From NCBI GenBank assembly GCA_015064745.1, contig SVRR01000009.1, positions 1 through 57,411 on the forward strand: 57,411 nucleotides of DNA, read 5' to 3'. Of this stretch, positions 35,821 through 45,056 are shown piece after piece (position 1 is the stretch's first letter; each line of letters begins with the position of its first letter). Made by a program: the position numbers and the translations under genes. Origin of the DNA: Oscillospiraceae bacterium. Lineage in GTDB: Bacteria; Bacillota; Clostridia; Oscillospirales; CAG-272. Under the pieces are notes generated by a model. The model was given only the letters and a program-made list of their open reading frames with translations. It was not told the DNA's origin and did no database searches.

Positions 35821-37941
35821 ATGTCAATTCAAAAAATCACAGACACCGAGATTCTTGAAAACGGTGTCAAAAGTCTGCCGACCCGTCCTTCGACTCCCTC
35901 CGTTTACAGCGGAAAGATCCTTTCCGCCGAGGAGCTGAAGGCGGCGTTTGATAATCTTCCCATCCTCATAGCACGGCGCTTTAACGCGCTGCTCGAATCC
36001 ACTGGGCTTTTCGACGACGGAGATCCCAAGGAAAGCTTCGCGGAGCTGATCGCCACCGAGCTTTCCGCGTCGCACTCACTCAAGAACTTTTTTGAGGACG
36101 TCAAAAACGGCAACCTTGCTCTCTATCTCACCGCAAACACCGAGGGCGGTTCTCTCGCGGACGTCCTCGCCGAATTGAAGCTGGCAATCGAGAGCAAGAA
36201 GAGCTATACCGTATCCATTGAGGGCGACGGTGACCTTCTCTCCGATGCGCATCTCTTGGGCGAGCATCTTACCATCAAGCGTGAAGCACGCAAAGAGGAT
36301 ATCGTCAACGAGGCAAAAGCATATGCCGACGCGCCCGCAGGCACCGTCTCGGAGGAATGCACCCTTCCCGTATCGGGTAACAAGGTTTTTCAAGCCATTG
36401 AAAAAGCGAACGAAAAGCAGGAAAAGCGAATTGAAGCCTTGGAATATGCGGGAAAGGATATTCTTTACACCTATCCCACAGTGCACGAGAACTTTGCTTA
36501 TAAAATTCTGACGGATGACGTTCTGCCGCATGCCGCGCTATTGCGCATGGGTGCCTCTCCCCTCACGGGCCTTAATATTTTCCCCGAGCCCATCCTATCC
36601 ACCTACGCAAGCGACCACTTAACCATTACTTGGGATGAGGAAAACGGACAGCTCGTTATGAACGGAACGCTCTACGCCTCGGAATCCCCCTTAACGATCT
36701 CCCCTTTTCCAAAGCAAATTCCGTATGATTATTTCTCGGCGGGCGTCTTTTATCACAGTGGCAGCGTCAGCACGGACAAAGCAAGCCTTGGTCTCTTTGG
36801 AACTTATGGAAACCAAGAATTCTCTCAAACGATTTCCTTTTTGGAAGAAAATTCTTTTTTTAAATACGGTTACGGCATGAACATGTCATTAACGAGCGTT
36901 CGGCTGGAAACGAGCCAAGACACGGTGTTCAACGACTATCGCTTCAACTTCATCGTTTCAAGAGCGCAAACCAATACCGTTTATGAGCCGTTCTCGTCCG
37001 GGTACCGCTTCGTCATGCCGAAAAAGCTCGTCGCGTTGGGCCCCAACCTTTGGGATGGAGAAAAGGAGCTGCGCGGCGAGGGCTGCGTATCCATCGTACA
37101 CCCCTTGTTGCAAAAGGCAGGCAATTATCTTTTGGGCTTTTGTGCCCAAACCTCAAACGATAGCGAAAACCTTCTTTGCGTATACATCTACACGGAGGAT
37201 GGCTTATTGGATACAATAAGATGCCTTTTTTTCTCCTCCGGCACTTTTCCGATCAGCAGCAAAAAACCGATCACCGAGGTCCGCGTCGCCACCGAAGACG
37301 AGGTGGGCACTATAATACTCAAAGATATGTTTTTATGTCCTGTGCCGCCGTTATACAAAGAGGGGAGAAAATGCACCGAGCCGTACCGCGATGAAATCGT
37401 TTTCCCCGATTCCTTCTCCCGTTTTTCTGACCGTTACATAGGCTTTGGCACGTCAATCTGCAACCACTTTGACTTTGAAAAAGGAAGATTCTATGAAGCT
37501 GTCAAAATGTTTACCGTAGACGGCTCCTTGGACTTTGAGGCTGACGCGAACGTCGAAGGGCGTTTTTCCGCCACCTTCACCGTACCGAGCGATTTTACAA
37601 GCACCTCCACGTATCAGCCATCCGACATCTTTTCCGCTTACGGATCGGGCTCTTACGACGAGAAGATGTGGTTTGCGGACGGTCGGGTCTTCTTACAAAG
37701 CGCTCTCTTTGCGGGGAAAGAAGCGTCCGAGGTCAAACGGCTGTTAAGGCTTTGCCCCATCGACGTCGCGTACAAGCTAAAGGTCTCTAAAGACTACGCC
37801 TTGACCGAGGAAGAAAGTGATTTTTGCCGAACGACTACGCTTTGCATGACGAAAAACAATTATCTCTATTTCTGCGATGAAAACGGCGAGCCGGTTGACG
37901 CTTATTCTTACATGCAATATCAAATTAAGAAAACGGAGTGA
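35821..37941 (+). CDS. Putative tail fibre / receptor-binding protein
   Basis: The 706-residue protein starts with an extended N-terminal part (ILENGVKSLPTRPSTPSVYSG, then LSAEELKAAFDNLPILIARRFN) that looks like a virion-anchor region of fibre or baseplate proteins. A helical segment follows (about 155-215, EDIVNEAKAYADAPAGTVSE and EKANEKQEKRIEALEY). The long C-terminal two-thirds is beta-rich and aromatic, as in adhesins. A GAAAGGAG site precedes the ATG. Receptor unknown; assignment rests on position and architecture. Confidence 0.65.
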   Translation: MSIQKITDTEILENGVKSLPTRPSTPSVYSGKILSAEELKAAFDNLPILIARRFNALLESTGLFDDGDPKESFAELIATELSASHSLKNFFEDVKNGNLALYLTANTEGGSLADVLAELKLAIESKKSYTVSIEGDGDLLSDAHLLGEHLTIKREARKEDIVNEAKAYADAPAGTVSEECTLPVSGNKVFQAIEKANEKQEKRIEALEYAGKDILYTYPTVHENFAYKILTDDVLPHAALLRMGASPLTGLNIFPEPILSTYASDHLTITWDEENGQLVMNGTLYASESPLTISPFPKQIPYDYFSAGVFYHSGSVSTDKASLGLFGTYGNQEFSQTISFLEENSFFKYGYGMNMSLTSVRLETSQDTVFNDYRFNFIVSRAQTNTVYEPFSSGYRFVMPKKLVALGPNLWDGEKELRGEGCVSIVHPLLQKAGNYLLGFCAQTSNDSENLLCVYIYTEDGLLDTIRCLFFSSGTFPISSKKPITEVRVATEDEVGTIILKDMFLCPVPPLYKEGRKCTEPYRDEIVFPDSFSRFSDRYIGFGTSICNHFDFEKGRFYEAVKMFTVDGSLDFEADANVEGRFSATFTVPSDFTSTSTYQPSDIFSAYGSGSYDEKMWFADGRVFLQSALFAGKEASEVKRLLRLCPIDVAYKLKVSKDYALTEEESDFCRTTTLCMTKNNYLYFCDENGEPVDAYSYMQYQIKKTE

Positions 37942-37947
37942 ACACAT

Positions 37948-38175
37948 ATGACGAATACGGAACGAACCTTAGCAAAATTAAACGGTACGCTTGAAAAGGA
38001 ATACGGCGCGCTCGTAACACGCAAGCTGCGCACCCGCTATTCCCTCTCGGATGAGCTGGCGGCGCAGCGCAAAAGAGAAAGCGACCCCGAAGGCTTTGCC
38101 GCCTACGACGCCTTTGCCGAAGCATGCAAGAGGGAAGCGCGAAAAGAGATCTACGGAGAGGAGGAGAGCGTATGA
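37948..38175 (+). CDS. Small phage-cassette protein (75 residues)
   Basis: A charged, helical protein without membrane segments. It begins 6 bases after the fibre stop and overlaps the next gene by ATGA, which supports its reality. I do not recognise it; small proteins here are often chaperones or assembly factors for fibres. Confidence 0.6.
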   Translation: MTNTERTLAKLNGTLEKEYGALVTRKLRTRYSLSDELAAQRKRESDPEGFAAYDAFAEACKREARKEIYGEEESV

Positions 38176-38558
38176 CGCTTCTCTTTGACGGACAAAACGC
38201 CTTCTTCGCGGAGCGCGGAAAGTCCTTTGTCAAAAGCCTGATCATCCATCTTCCCAAGGACGGCGCGCTTTTCTTTAACGGCATCTGCTATTTTCCCGAG
38301 GCGGAATCGGTCCATCTGCCAAAGGAGGCGCTCCGCATAGGAGATAACCGACTTGCCTTGCGCATAGGCAATCGTATTTTCCCCACCGAGAGCCTCCGCT
38401 TCGACGGCGAATGCTTCACCCCAACGGGGCTTTCGGCAGAGGCTCTTCTTTTGCGCCAAAACGAGCTTCTCTCCTCTCTCGAGGAGCGGCTCGCCCATTT
38501 AAGCGACCGTGTGGCGCACTTGGAACAACAAAGCACGGCGCGCACCCTATTTTCTTAA
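38172..38558 (+). CDS. Small phage-cassette protein with C-terminal coiled coil
   Basis: The 128-residue product has a beta-like N-terminal part (FVKSLIIHLPKDGALFFNG, IGDNRLALRIGNRIFP) and a heptad region at about residues 93-120 (LLLRQNELLSSLEERLAHL), so it may form trimers. The real start is the ATG at 38172, which overlaps the previous stop. A minor virion or fibre-associated protein is plausible but not shown. Confidence 0.6.
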   Translation: MTLLFDGQNAFFAERGKSFVKSLIIHLPKDGALFFNGICYFPEAESVHLPKEALRIGDNRLALRIGNRIFPTESLRFDGECFTPTGLSAEALLLRQNELLSSLEERLAHLSDRVAHLEQQSTARTLFS

Positions 38559-38576
38559 CAACATACGGAGGTATTC

Positions 38577-39161
38577 ATGAAAAAAATCATCTCACTCACC
38601 CTCTTTTTGCTTTTACTTCTTTCCCTTTTGGTTCTGCCTGCGGCGGCATCCGAGACGGATGCTTCGGCAGTCACGGAGGGGGGCGGCTTTACCGAAACAC
38701 TTGCCGCCTTTATCACGACCAATGCGGACACCTTGCTCGGTATCTTAACGCTTGTCGGTTCTCTTCTTGTCGCCTTCTTTTACAAAACAGGGCTTATGCC
38801 GGTGCTTCGCTCGGGGCTTTCCGCTCTCGGTGAGCTTCTCGGCAAAAGCCGCGACTTAACCGAGCACTTTACAAAGGAAACGGGCGACCGCCTTGCGCAT
38901 ATGGAGGAAAGTGTCGCTCCCATGCTCGATGCCATGCGTCACGGCGAAGAGCTGCTTCTGACCCTGGAAGCCAAGCTTTCCACCCTGGAAGACGCTTTAA
39001 ACAAGAGCGAAGAAGAGCGGCGAACCACCGCCGCGGTGCTGCGCACCGAAACCGAGCTGTTTTACGAGCTGCTTTCCTCCGTCAATCTCCCTGAGGCGCA
39101 AAAGGATAGCATGACCGAAAGCTACTACCGCTTAAAGCGCGTTTTGGAGGCAGGAGAATGA
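38577..39161 (+). CDS. Exported membrane-anchored coiled-coil protein
   Basis: Of 194 residues, the first ~25 are a signal peptide (KKIISLTLFLLLLLSLLV, then LPAAASE cleavage-like site). A second hydrophobic helix lies at about residues 55-73 (TLLGILTLVGSLLVAFFY), and the rest is a long coiled coil. This gives a protein anchored in the membrane with the coiled coil probably inside. It is unlike ordinary virion proteins and, together with the next two genes, could form a lysis, release or envelope-contact unit. Confidence 0.65.
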   Translation: MKKIISLTLFLLLLLSLLVLPAAASETDASAVTEGGGFTETLAAFITTNADTLLGILTLVGSLLVAFFYKTGLMPVLRSGLSALGELLGKSRDLTEHFTKETGDRLAHMEESVAPMLDAMRHGEELLLTLEAKLSTLEDALNKSEEERRTTAAVLRTETELFYELLSSVNLPEAQKDSMTESYYRLKRVLEAGE

Positions 39162-39511
39162 CCGTTGCTTTACGCCTTTTGGGGCTGCTTCTTTCGGTCG
39201 TTCCGCCCACCGTTGCCACGCTTGAATTTTTCCCGCTTTGGCTTGGTAACGGAAAAACGGCGCTCTCCGCCGTCTCGCTTGTGCTTTTGCTTCTTTCGGC
39301 AATCCCTCTTTTTCGCATTCTGAAAAAGCACCTGCACACTCCCGCGCCTTGGATGCTTTGGCTACTCCTTTGGGTTCTTTTGCGAGCCCTCTTGCCTATT
39401 GCCGCCGCAATTGAGAGGATCGCACTTATTTCCTTTCCCACAAGTCTTATCGGCGCATTTTGCTTTTCTCTCGCCCGAAGGCGCGAAAAGCGACACACGG
39501 AGGTGGCATAA
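39158..39511 (+). CDS. Small polytopic membrane protein, holin candidate
   Basis: A 117-residue protein with about four hydrophobic stretches (residues 4-24, 33-52, 64-82, 88-106) and a short charged C-terminus RRREKRHTEVA. It overlaps the previous gene by ATGA. Size, hydrophobicity and a basic tail are holin-like, but I see no family motif, and no endolysin is next to it. Confidence 0.55.
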   Translation: MTVALRLLGLLLSVVPPTVATLEFFPLWLGNGKTALSAVSLVLLLLSAIPLFRILKKHLHTPAPWMLWLLLWVLLRALLPIAAAIERIALISFPTSLIGAFCFSLARRREKRHTEVA

Positions 39512-39514
39512 CAC

Positions 39515-40372
39515 ATGGAGCAAGGCTGGCTTCTTCGCACAGATAAAAAAAAGGAAAGCGTGAAAAACCTCTTTTCCTATTTGGGCGTCTTCGCGGCAGC
39601 GGCAACGGTGATCATCTTCTCCGCCCTCTTCTTCACAGACGTCTCTCTTACGGCGGAGAGCGGCGTTTCCTTCTCTCTTTCCTTTCTTTTGCTTTTTATC
39701 TCTGCCTATATCATGTACGCTTCTCTCTTCGAAACGGGAGGAAGTCTTTCGATGCGAGAGGAGGGCTATCGCACTCTGCTTTCTCGGCGGGATGCGCTTT
39801 TCAGTCGTCTGCGCACCGAGGGCACACAGGAAGCGCTGTCCTTCTTTTGTCGACGCATCAGCCGTGAAGAGACCGAAAGGGAGCGCGAAAGCATTCTGCA
39901 TTTACACTTCACCACCGAAAAAGAGATTGCCGCGTGGAAAGCAATGCCAAGACGAGAGCTGGGTCGCAGAGAGCGGCGCGCTTTGCGCGCCTTGGCACGG
40001 CAAAGAGCGGTCACGGTAACGCCGCGCGCGCTTCTTGCAGAGCGTCCCGCCGCCGCACGCCACGCCCCGCTCTCAGCATCACCCGATCGCTGTCGCTTAC
40101 ACCGCACCCTTTCCTTCCTTTTGCCGCTTGCCCTCGTTACCGTCTTATCGGTATCCGTAGCGTGCGAGGTGATCCTCAATCCCTCACCGGGAGCTGTCGT
40201 CGCCTATCTTTTAAAGCTTTTTACCCTGATCCAAAGCGGCATCAAGGGCTTCAAGGCGGGCGCACAGCACGTCGCGGAGGATAAGTGTGAATATATGCGT
40301 GAGCAATGTGAACTTTTAGAGGAATATTTTAAAAGCCTCAGCGAGCAACCCACCGAAGAAAACGCACCCTAA
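39515..40372 (+). CDS. Membrane protein ending the phage cassette
   Basis: The 285-residue protein has two membrane helices near the N-terminus (about residues 20-40 and 50-68) and one at about 198-218, with a basic, Arg-rich segment in between (RRELGRRERRALRALARQR). The C-terminus has a helical, acidic tail. It begins 3 bases after the previous stop and ends in front of a terminator, so it closes the cassette. Function unknown. Confidence 0.6.
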   Translation: MEQGWLLRTDKKKESVKNLFSYLGVFAAAATVIIFSALFFTDVSLTAESGVSFSLSFLLLFISAYIMYASLFETGGSLSMREEGYRTLLSRRDALFSRLRTEGTQEALSFFCRRISREETERERESILHLHFTTEKEIAAWKAMPRRELGRRERRALRALARQRAVTVTPRALLAERPAAARHAPLSASPDRCRLHRTLSFLLPLALVTVLSVSVACEVILNPSPGAVVAYLLKLFTLIQSGIKGFKAGAQHVAEDKCEYMREQCELLEEYFKSLSEQPTEENAP

Positions 40373-40380
40373 AAAAAGAG

Positions 40381-40409
40381 AACACCGCGGAAAATTCCGC
40401 GGTGTTTTT
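40381..40409. terminator. Bidirectional terminator between phage cassette and rsgA
   Basis: AACACCGCGGAA and TTCCGCGGTGTT pair around a 2-base loop, with flanking A and T runs. It closes the plus-strand cassette and the minus-strand housekeeping operon. Confidence 0.9.
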
Positions 40410-41332
40410 CAGCGTTTCGGATACGTATTTTTCTTCGCCTTCAATATCGTATAAAGCTCAAGATATGTTTCATGGCGGCTTCTTTCCGCCTTACCTTCTT
40501 CAATGGCGGCAAGCACGGCACAGCCCTCCTCCTTGGTATGGGTGCAGTCGTCGTAGCGACAGCCCGTAGCAAGCGAAAAAAGATCGGGAAACGAAGAAAG
40601 CAGGTCGTCAAGAGCAAAGAAATCAAAATGCTCAAAATCAAGCAGACTAAATCCGGGCGTGTCCGCAACATATCCTCCCGAAAAGGGGAAAAGCTCCACG
40701 TGACGGGTCGTATGTCTGCCCCTCTCGGTCTTTTCCGAAAGCGTACCCGTTTCAAGGGAGAGGTGCGGGAACAGTGCCGTAAGCAGAGTGCTTTTCCCGA
40801 CACCCGACGCGCCCGCAAAGGCGGCAATGCCGCCGTCCTTTAACTTCTCCTTCAAATATTCGCGCAAGGCGTCTACCCCCTCGTTTGTGAGCGATGCCAC
40901 GGAAAACACAGGGAAGCCCGCGTTGCGATAAATAGCAAGGAGCGCATCTCCCTCCTTTTTGGCAATGTCCTGCTTGGTCACCGCCAAAACGGGAGTAATA
41001 TTCTCATAGGCACAAATGGCAAGCAGCTTATCGACCGTGGTAAGCGCGGGCGCCGGATACGCACCCGAAAGGGCAAGCACCATCACCGTTACGTTGGCAA
41101 GCGGCGGACGGATGAGCGCGTTTTTCCTGGGTAGGATCTCGGAAATCAATATACCCTCGCTCTCGTTATCCGAAAGGCGCAGGCACACCTCGTCGCCCAC
41201 GAGCAAGCGCCCATCGTTGCGCTTCAAGGCGCCCTTCGCGCGGCAGGTGTAGCTTTCCCCCGATGGCATCAGAACGGTAAAGGAACCGCCAAGGGCGCGG
41301 ACAACACGCCCCTTTTCCTTCATTTCCGTCAT
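40409..41332 (-). CDS. rsgA: Ribosome small-subunit GTPase RsgA
   Basis: RsgA is a circularly permuted GTPase that checks 30S maturation. The 307-residue protein has an N-terminal OB domain (KGRVVRALGGSFTVL), then the G4 motif TKQD, G1 GASGVGKST, the switch region GRHTTRH and G3 DTPGF in permuted order, and ends with a zinc motif CRYDDCTHTKEEGC. The frame opens upstream within pknB; the ATG at 41332 overlaps the pknB stop and fits the family length. Last gene of the operon in the window; in Bacillus rpe follows, but here the phage cassette does. Confidence 0.95.
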   Translation of the reverse strand: MTEMKEKGRVVRALGGSFTVLMPSGESYTCRAKGALKRNDGRLLVGDEVCLRLSDNESEGILISEILPRKNALIRPPLANVTVMVLALSGAYPAPALTTVDKLLAICAYENITPVLAVTKQDIAKKEGDALLAIYRNAGFPVFSVASLTNEGVDALREYLKEKLKDGGIAAFAGASGVGKSTLLTALFPHLSLETGTLSEKTERGRHTTRHVELFPFSGGYVADTPGFSLLDFEHFDFFALDDLLSSFPDLFSLATGCRYDDCTHTKEEGCAVLAAIEEGKAERSRHETYLELYTILKAKKNTYPKR

Positions 41333-41336
41333 GCTT

Positions 41337-43259
41337 TTATCCGGGCAGTCCACTGGCATAATCCTCGCCCGTCGCAAGAAGCAAAACGATCTCACTTTCC
41401 ATCACGACCACGTCCACGGTCAGGGTTTGCGTGTCCGCGTTGAAGCTGGATACCATGGTACCGTCCTTCAAACGGATGCCGATCACAACACCCTCCATCA
41501 TCGTTCTTTTGTTCGGGTCGTTTTCGGGCGCGTTCTCCGTACCCACAACGTGCAAATACTCGTAGTCTTCTTCGATATATTCCTTTGCTAATTGCGCGTC
41601 TATAATTTGCCCCAGCTTCAAATCAAATCTGTCGCGCTTTTCAGGCTGTACATAAAGAACGATCTCCTCGGTCTTGTTTTTAAAAACCTTATCGCCGTCC
41701 AAGGAAATATCCTCTGCCGTATTAGAGCGATACGCGCCGACCACCGTACCGGGGGCGACGTCGGGAAGGCGCTCGGGTGCCTCCTTAACGGCTACAACAC
41801 GCAAAAAGGTGTGCATTCCGCGCAAATATTCCTTCGCCGTATCAGCGTCTGTGCGAAACTCTACGGGAATGGAAAAGTCCGCCATTTCGGGACCAAGGCT
41901 AACGGTGAGGGTGATCTCAACACCCGGAACGTCATTCAAAACAACACCCGATGCCGGTGTCTGCGCGATTACCTTGCCCGCCTCGATCTCGTCGTCATAC
42001 TGATATGTCACGCGGTTAGGATCGACCGTGATGCCGTCGGCATAGGCGTTGCTTTCGGCATAAATAGAGCCAACGAGATTGGGAACGGTGATATCGTAGG
42101 TCTTTTCGCCAAGGGCAGGAATCAAGAACACGATGCTAAGAACGATAAGGGCAACGAGCACAGCCGCACCGCCGCCAATGCCGAAGAGCGCGGCAAGCTT
42201 ACGCGATCCGTTTTCCTTGCGCGGCGCGTTCGTTTTCTTTGCGTCGGCACTTCGTTTAAGCTTGACGGGCTTTTGTGCCGCGTCAGCCTCGTCAACGCTG
42301 AAAGAGGGCGCGCGGAAGGCGGTGTCCGCCTGTGCGCCGACGCTCTCGCCGTCAAGAGAACGAAGCACCTCTTTTAAACGTCTTTCCATGGTGAGCGCGT
42401 CCTTATAGCGCGCCGCGGGATTTTTTTGCATCGCGGTAAAGATCACGTCGTCAAGCGCCATGGGAATGCCCGCGTTGCGGTTGCGCACGTGGTGGGGCAT
42501 CTCGGTCTGATGCTTGGAGATGATGCCGGTCGGGCTTCCTGCGTCAAAGGGTACGCTCCCCGTTGCCATCACGTGCATCACGACGCCGAGAGAATAGAGG
42601 TCGCTTCTCGCGTCCACCTTGCCGCCCGATGCCTGCTCGGGGCTGATATAATGCACGGTACCCACGCCCTTATCCTTCATAGCAAAGAGATCCTCGTCGG
42701 GCAGAAGCGCGATGCCGAAGTCGGCAAGCTTCACGAAGGGCATATCGGAGCCGCCGGGAATATCCACCTGCTTGCCGACCGCATCGGCACGCTCGATCAT
42801 GATATTTTCAGGCTTGATGTCTCGGTGCACCACCCCCACCTCATGTGCGAGACGAAGTGCTTGTAAAAGCTGTAAGGAAATGGAGATGATCTCCTTCGCG
42901 GGAAGCGAGCCGCCCCTCTCCTTCAAGTACTGTCCGAGCGTTTTACCGCTGACGTATTCCATTACGATAAAATGCTCGTCCTCGTGAAAAGAAACGTCCT
43001 TGACCGCCACCACGTGAGGGCTGGTCGGAATCCCCGCCACCGCTTGGATCTCGGTGCGGAAGCTTCTCGAATTCATCTTATATTCGCCCGAATCGCGGTC
43101 AAGCACCTTCACCGCCACGGGAAGTGCGCTCCCATCCTCTCTTCGGACCATCATATCCTCGGCGTAAAACACGAGCGAGGACGCACCGTGACCGATCACG
43201 CGGATCAAGCGATAACGCTCTGCCAGCATTTTACCAAGATAGTTGTTTGCATCAAGCAT
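41337..43259 (-). CDS. prkC: PASTA-domain Ser/Thr protein kinase (PrkC/PknB)
   Basis: The 640-residue membrane kinase controls cell-wall growth and spore-related signalling in Bacillota. Residues 15-280 are the kinase domain: GHGASSLVF glycine loop, AVKVLD lysine, HRDIKPEN catalytic loop, DFGIA and YISPEQ. A linker rich in Lys and Ala leads to one membrane helix (about 372-395, AALFGIGGGAAVLVALIVLS). Outside lie three PASTA repeats of about 65-70 residues each; the first contains VPNLVGSIYAESN. It overlaps the phosphatase gene by 8 bases. Confidence 0.95.
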   Translation of the reverse strand: MLDANNYLGKMLAERYRLIRVIGHGASSLVFYAEDMMVRREDGSALPVAVKVLDRDSGEYKMNSRSFRTEIQAVAGIPTSPHVVAVKDVSFHEDEHFIVMEYVSGKTLGQYLKERGGSLPAKEIISISLQLLQALRLAHEVGVVHRDIKPENIMIERADAVGKQVDIPGGSDMPFVKLADFGIALLPDEDLFAMKDKGVGTVHYISPEQASGGKVDARSDLYSLGVVMHVMATGSVPFDAGSPTGIISKHQTEMPHHVRNRNAGIPMALDDVIFTAMQKNPAARYKDALTMERRLKEVLRSLDGESVGAQADTAFRAPSFSVDEADAAQKPVKLKRSADAKKTNAPRKENGSRKLAALFGIGGGAAVLVALIVLSIVFLIPALGEKTYDITVPNLVGSIYAESNAYADGITVDPNRVTYQYDDEIEAGKVIAQTPASGVVLNDVPGVEITLTVSLGPEMADFSIPVEFRTDADTAKEYLRGMHTFLRVVAVKEAPERLPDVAPGTVVGAYRSNTAEDISLDGDKVFKNKTEEIVLYVQPEKRDRFDLKLGQIIDAQLAKEYIEEDYEYLHVVGTENAPENDPNKRTMMEGVVIGIRLKDGTMVSSFNADTQTLTVDVVVMESEIVLLLATGEDYASGLPG

Positions 43260-43986
43260 CGGGTAAGCTCTCCTTTGTATTTTCTAAAAGCAAAACGGTG
43301 ATATTGTCCTCCCCACCGTGGGAATTGGCGGCACAAATCAACTCGTGCGCCGTACGCGCGAGAGGATGATCCTCCGCGAGAATTTCTTTGATTTCCTTTT
43401 CCTCTACCATACCGAAAAGCCCGTCGCTGCACAAAAGCAGGCGATCCCCCTCGCACCATGGAACACGGCACACGTCGGGCGCAAAAGCGTCGTCCGTCCC
43501 CACAGCGCGGGTGATGAGATGACGGTGATGATGAGTACGCGCTTCCCTCTCGGTGATCGTTCCCCGATCCACAAGCTCCTGTACATAGGAATGATCGCGC
43601 GTCAAGCGGGTCAGCGTGCCGCCGTGATAGAGATAGGCGCGGCTATCGCCCACCCACAAAAGGGTAACGGTATCGGATAACGCCAAAGCGAGAACAACGG
43701 TCGTGCCCATACGCGCGTATCCACACGCCGCGGCTCTTTCAACAATATCCGCATTTACTTTCACCAGCGTTTCTATCAGGGCATCCTGCGACGGAACATC
43801 CCCGTCCGAAAAGTCGTGTAGAAAGGCAGAAACGCAAATTTCCGCCGCCTCCTTGCCGCCTGACTCTCCCCCCATGCCGTCACATACAAGCGCAAGGTGA
43901 GCGCCGTTTTTGAGTCGGCACTCTCCGTAGGCATCTTGATTTTCATGTCTGAGCATGCCGGTATCCGAGCGTCCGTAAGCTGTCAT
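43252..43986 (-). CDS. prpC: PP2C-family Ser/Thr protein phosphatase (PrpC/Stp)
   Basis: The 244-residue phosphatase removes phosphate added by the PASTA kinase encoded next to it. Metal-binding motifs are in place: GMLRHENQD, VCDGMGGESGG, GDSRAYLY, the flap with SDGL and the C-terminal GGEDNITV. It overlaps rlmN by 4 bases and the kinase gene by 8, so kinase and phosphatase are made together. Confidence 0.95.
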   Translation of the reverse strand: MTAYGRSDTGMLRHENQDAYGECRLKNGAHLALVCDGMGGESGGKEAAEICVSAFLHDFSDGDVPSQDALIETLVKVNADIVERAAACGYARMGTTVVLALALSDTVTLLWVGDSRAYLYHGGTLTRLTRDHSYVQELVDRGTITEREARTHHHRHLITRAVGTDDAFAPDVCRVPWCEGDRLLLCSDGLFGMVEEKEIKEILAEDHPLARTAHELICAANSHGGEDNITVLLLENTKESLPDA

Positions 43987-45020
43987 CGCTCTCCCCCCTT
44001 CGCGCGGCGGCGAAGCTGCCCACAGGCACCGTCAATATCCGAGCCGAGACGGCGGCGCACCGTGGCGTTCACACCGTGAGAGGAAAGCACCTCGGCAAAG
44101 CGGCGAACGCTCTCGGCATCCCCACGCACAAAGGCACGCTCCTTCACCTCGTTGACGCGAATCAGATTAACGTGAATAGGCATGCCGCGCATATAGCGCT
44201 TCAAAAGCGAAGCAAGCGCACGCGCCTCATCCTCTCCGTCGTTTTCGCCCGCAAGCAGGGTATATTCAAAGGAAATACGGCGCGAGGTCTTTCGGTAGTA
44301 ATCGGCACACGCCGTAAGAAGGGTGTCGATATTCCATTTTCGGTTGACAGGCATCAGCGCCGAGCGCTTCTCGTCTGTCACGGCATGCAAGGAGATCGAA
44401 AGGGTAATGGGAAGCTCCTCCTCGGCAAGCCTTTTTATCCCCGGAACTACCCCACAGGTGGAAAGAGAAATGTGGCGGTAGCCGATACCAAGTCCGTCCT
44501 TGTGATTGACGAGCTTCAAAAAGCGAATAACATTGTCGTAATTGTCAAGCGGCTCTCCAATGCCCATCATCACGACGCCCGAAACACGCTCTCCGATATC
44601 ACGCTCCGTTGCAATGATCTGTCCAAGCATCTCCGAGGGGAGAAGCGGGCGCACCTTGCCACCCAAGGTGGAAGCACAAAAGGCGCAGCCCATCGGACAG
44701 CCGACCTCGCTGGAAATGCAAAGGGTGTTTCCGTGCTCGTAGCGCATAAAAACGCTCTCTATATACTCTCCGTCAAAAAGACGGAAAAGATATTTCACCG
44801 TGCCGTCGAGCGCCGACACCTGCTTTTCCTCCACACGGGGAAGCCTGTCCTCACACACGTTGGCAAGGGAACGGCGAAAATCCTTGGGGAGCGTGGTCAT
44901 CTCCTCAATGGGTACACCGCGGGAAAGAAAGGTAAATATTTGTTTTGCGCGATAAGACGGTTGTCCCATCTCCCGACAAAGCTCTTCCAGCTCCGAGGGA
45001 AGCAGAGACATCACATCCAT
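43983..45020 (-). CDS. rlmN: 23S rRNA/tRNA adenine-C2 methyltransferase RlmN
   Basis: RlmN is a radical-SAM enzyme that methylates A2503 of 23S rRNA and A37 of some tRNAs. The 345-residue protein has the YRAKQIFTFL N-terminal motif, the cluster CxxxCxxC as CPMGCAFC, GGEPL-like GIGEPLDNYDN, and the C-terminal region with the substrate-binding cysteine (SDIDGACGQL). A TTG at 45041 opens the frame, but the ATG at 45020 gives the canonical MD-SL start. Part of the operon between rsmB and the phosphatase. Confidence 0.95.
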   Translation of the reverse strand: MDVMSLLPSELEELCREMGQPSYRAKQIFTFLSRGVPIEEMTTLPKDFRRSLANVCEDRLPRVEEKQVSALDGTVKYLFRLFDGEYIESVFMRYEHGNTLCISSEVGCPMGCAFCASTLGGKVRPLLPSEMLGQIIATERDIGERVSGVVMMGIGEPLDNYDNVIRFLKLVNHKDGLGIGYRHISLSTCGVVPGIKRLAEEELPITLSISLHAVTDEKRSALMPVNRKWNIDTLLTACADYYRKTSRRISFEYTLLAGENDGEDEARALASLLKRYMRGMPIHVNLIRVNEVKERAFVRGDAESVRRFAEVLSSHGVNATVRRRLGSDIDGACGQLRRRAKGGER

Positions 45021-45056
45021 TTTTTTCCCATTTTCGTCCAAAATATTCTGTCTTCC

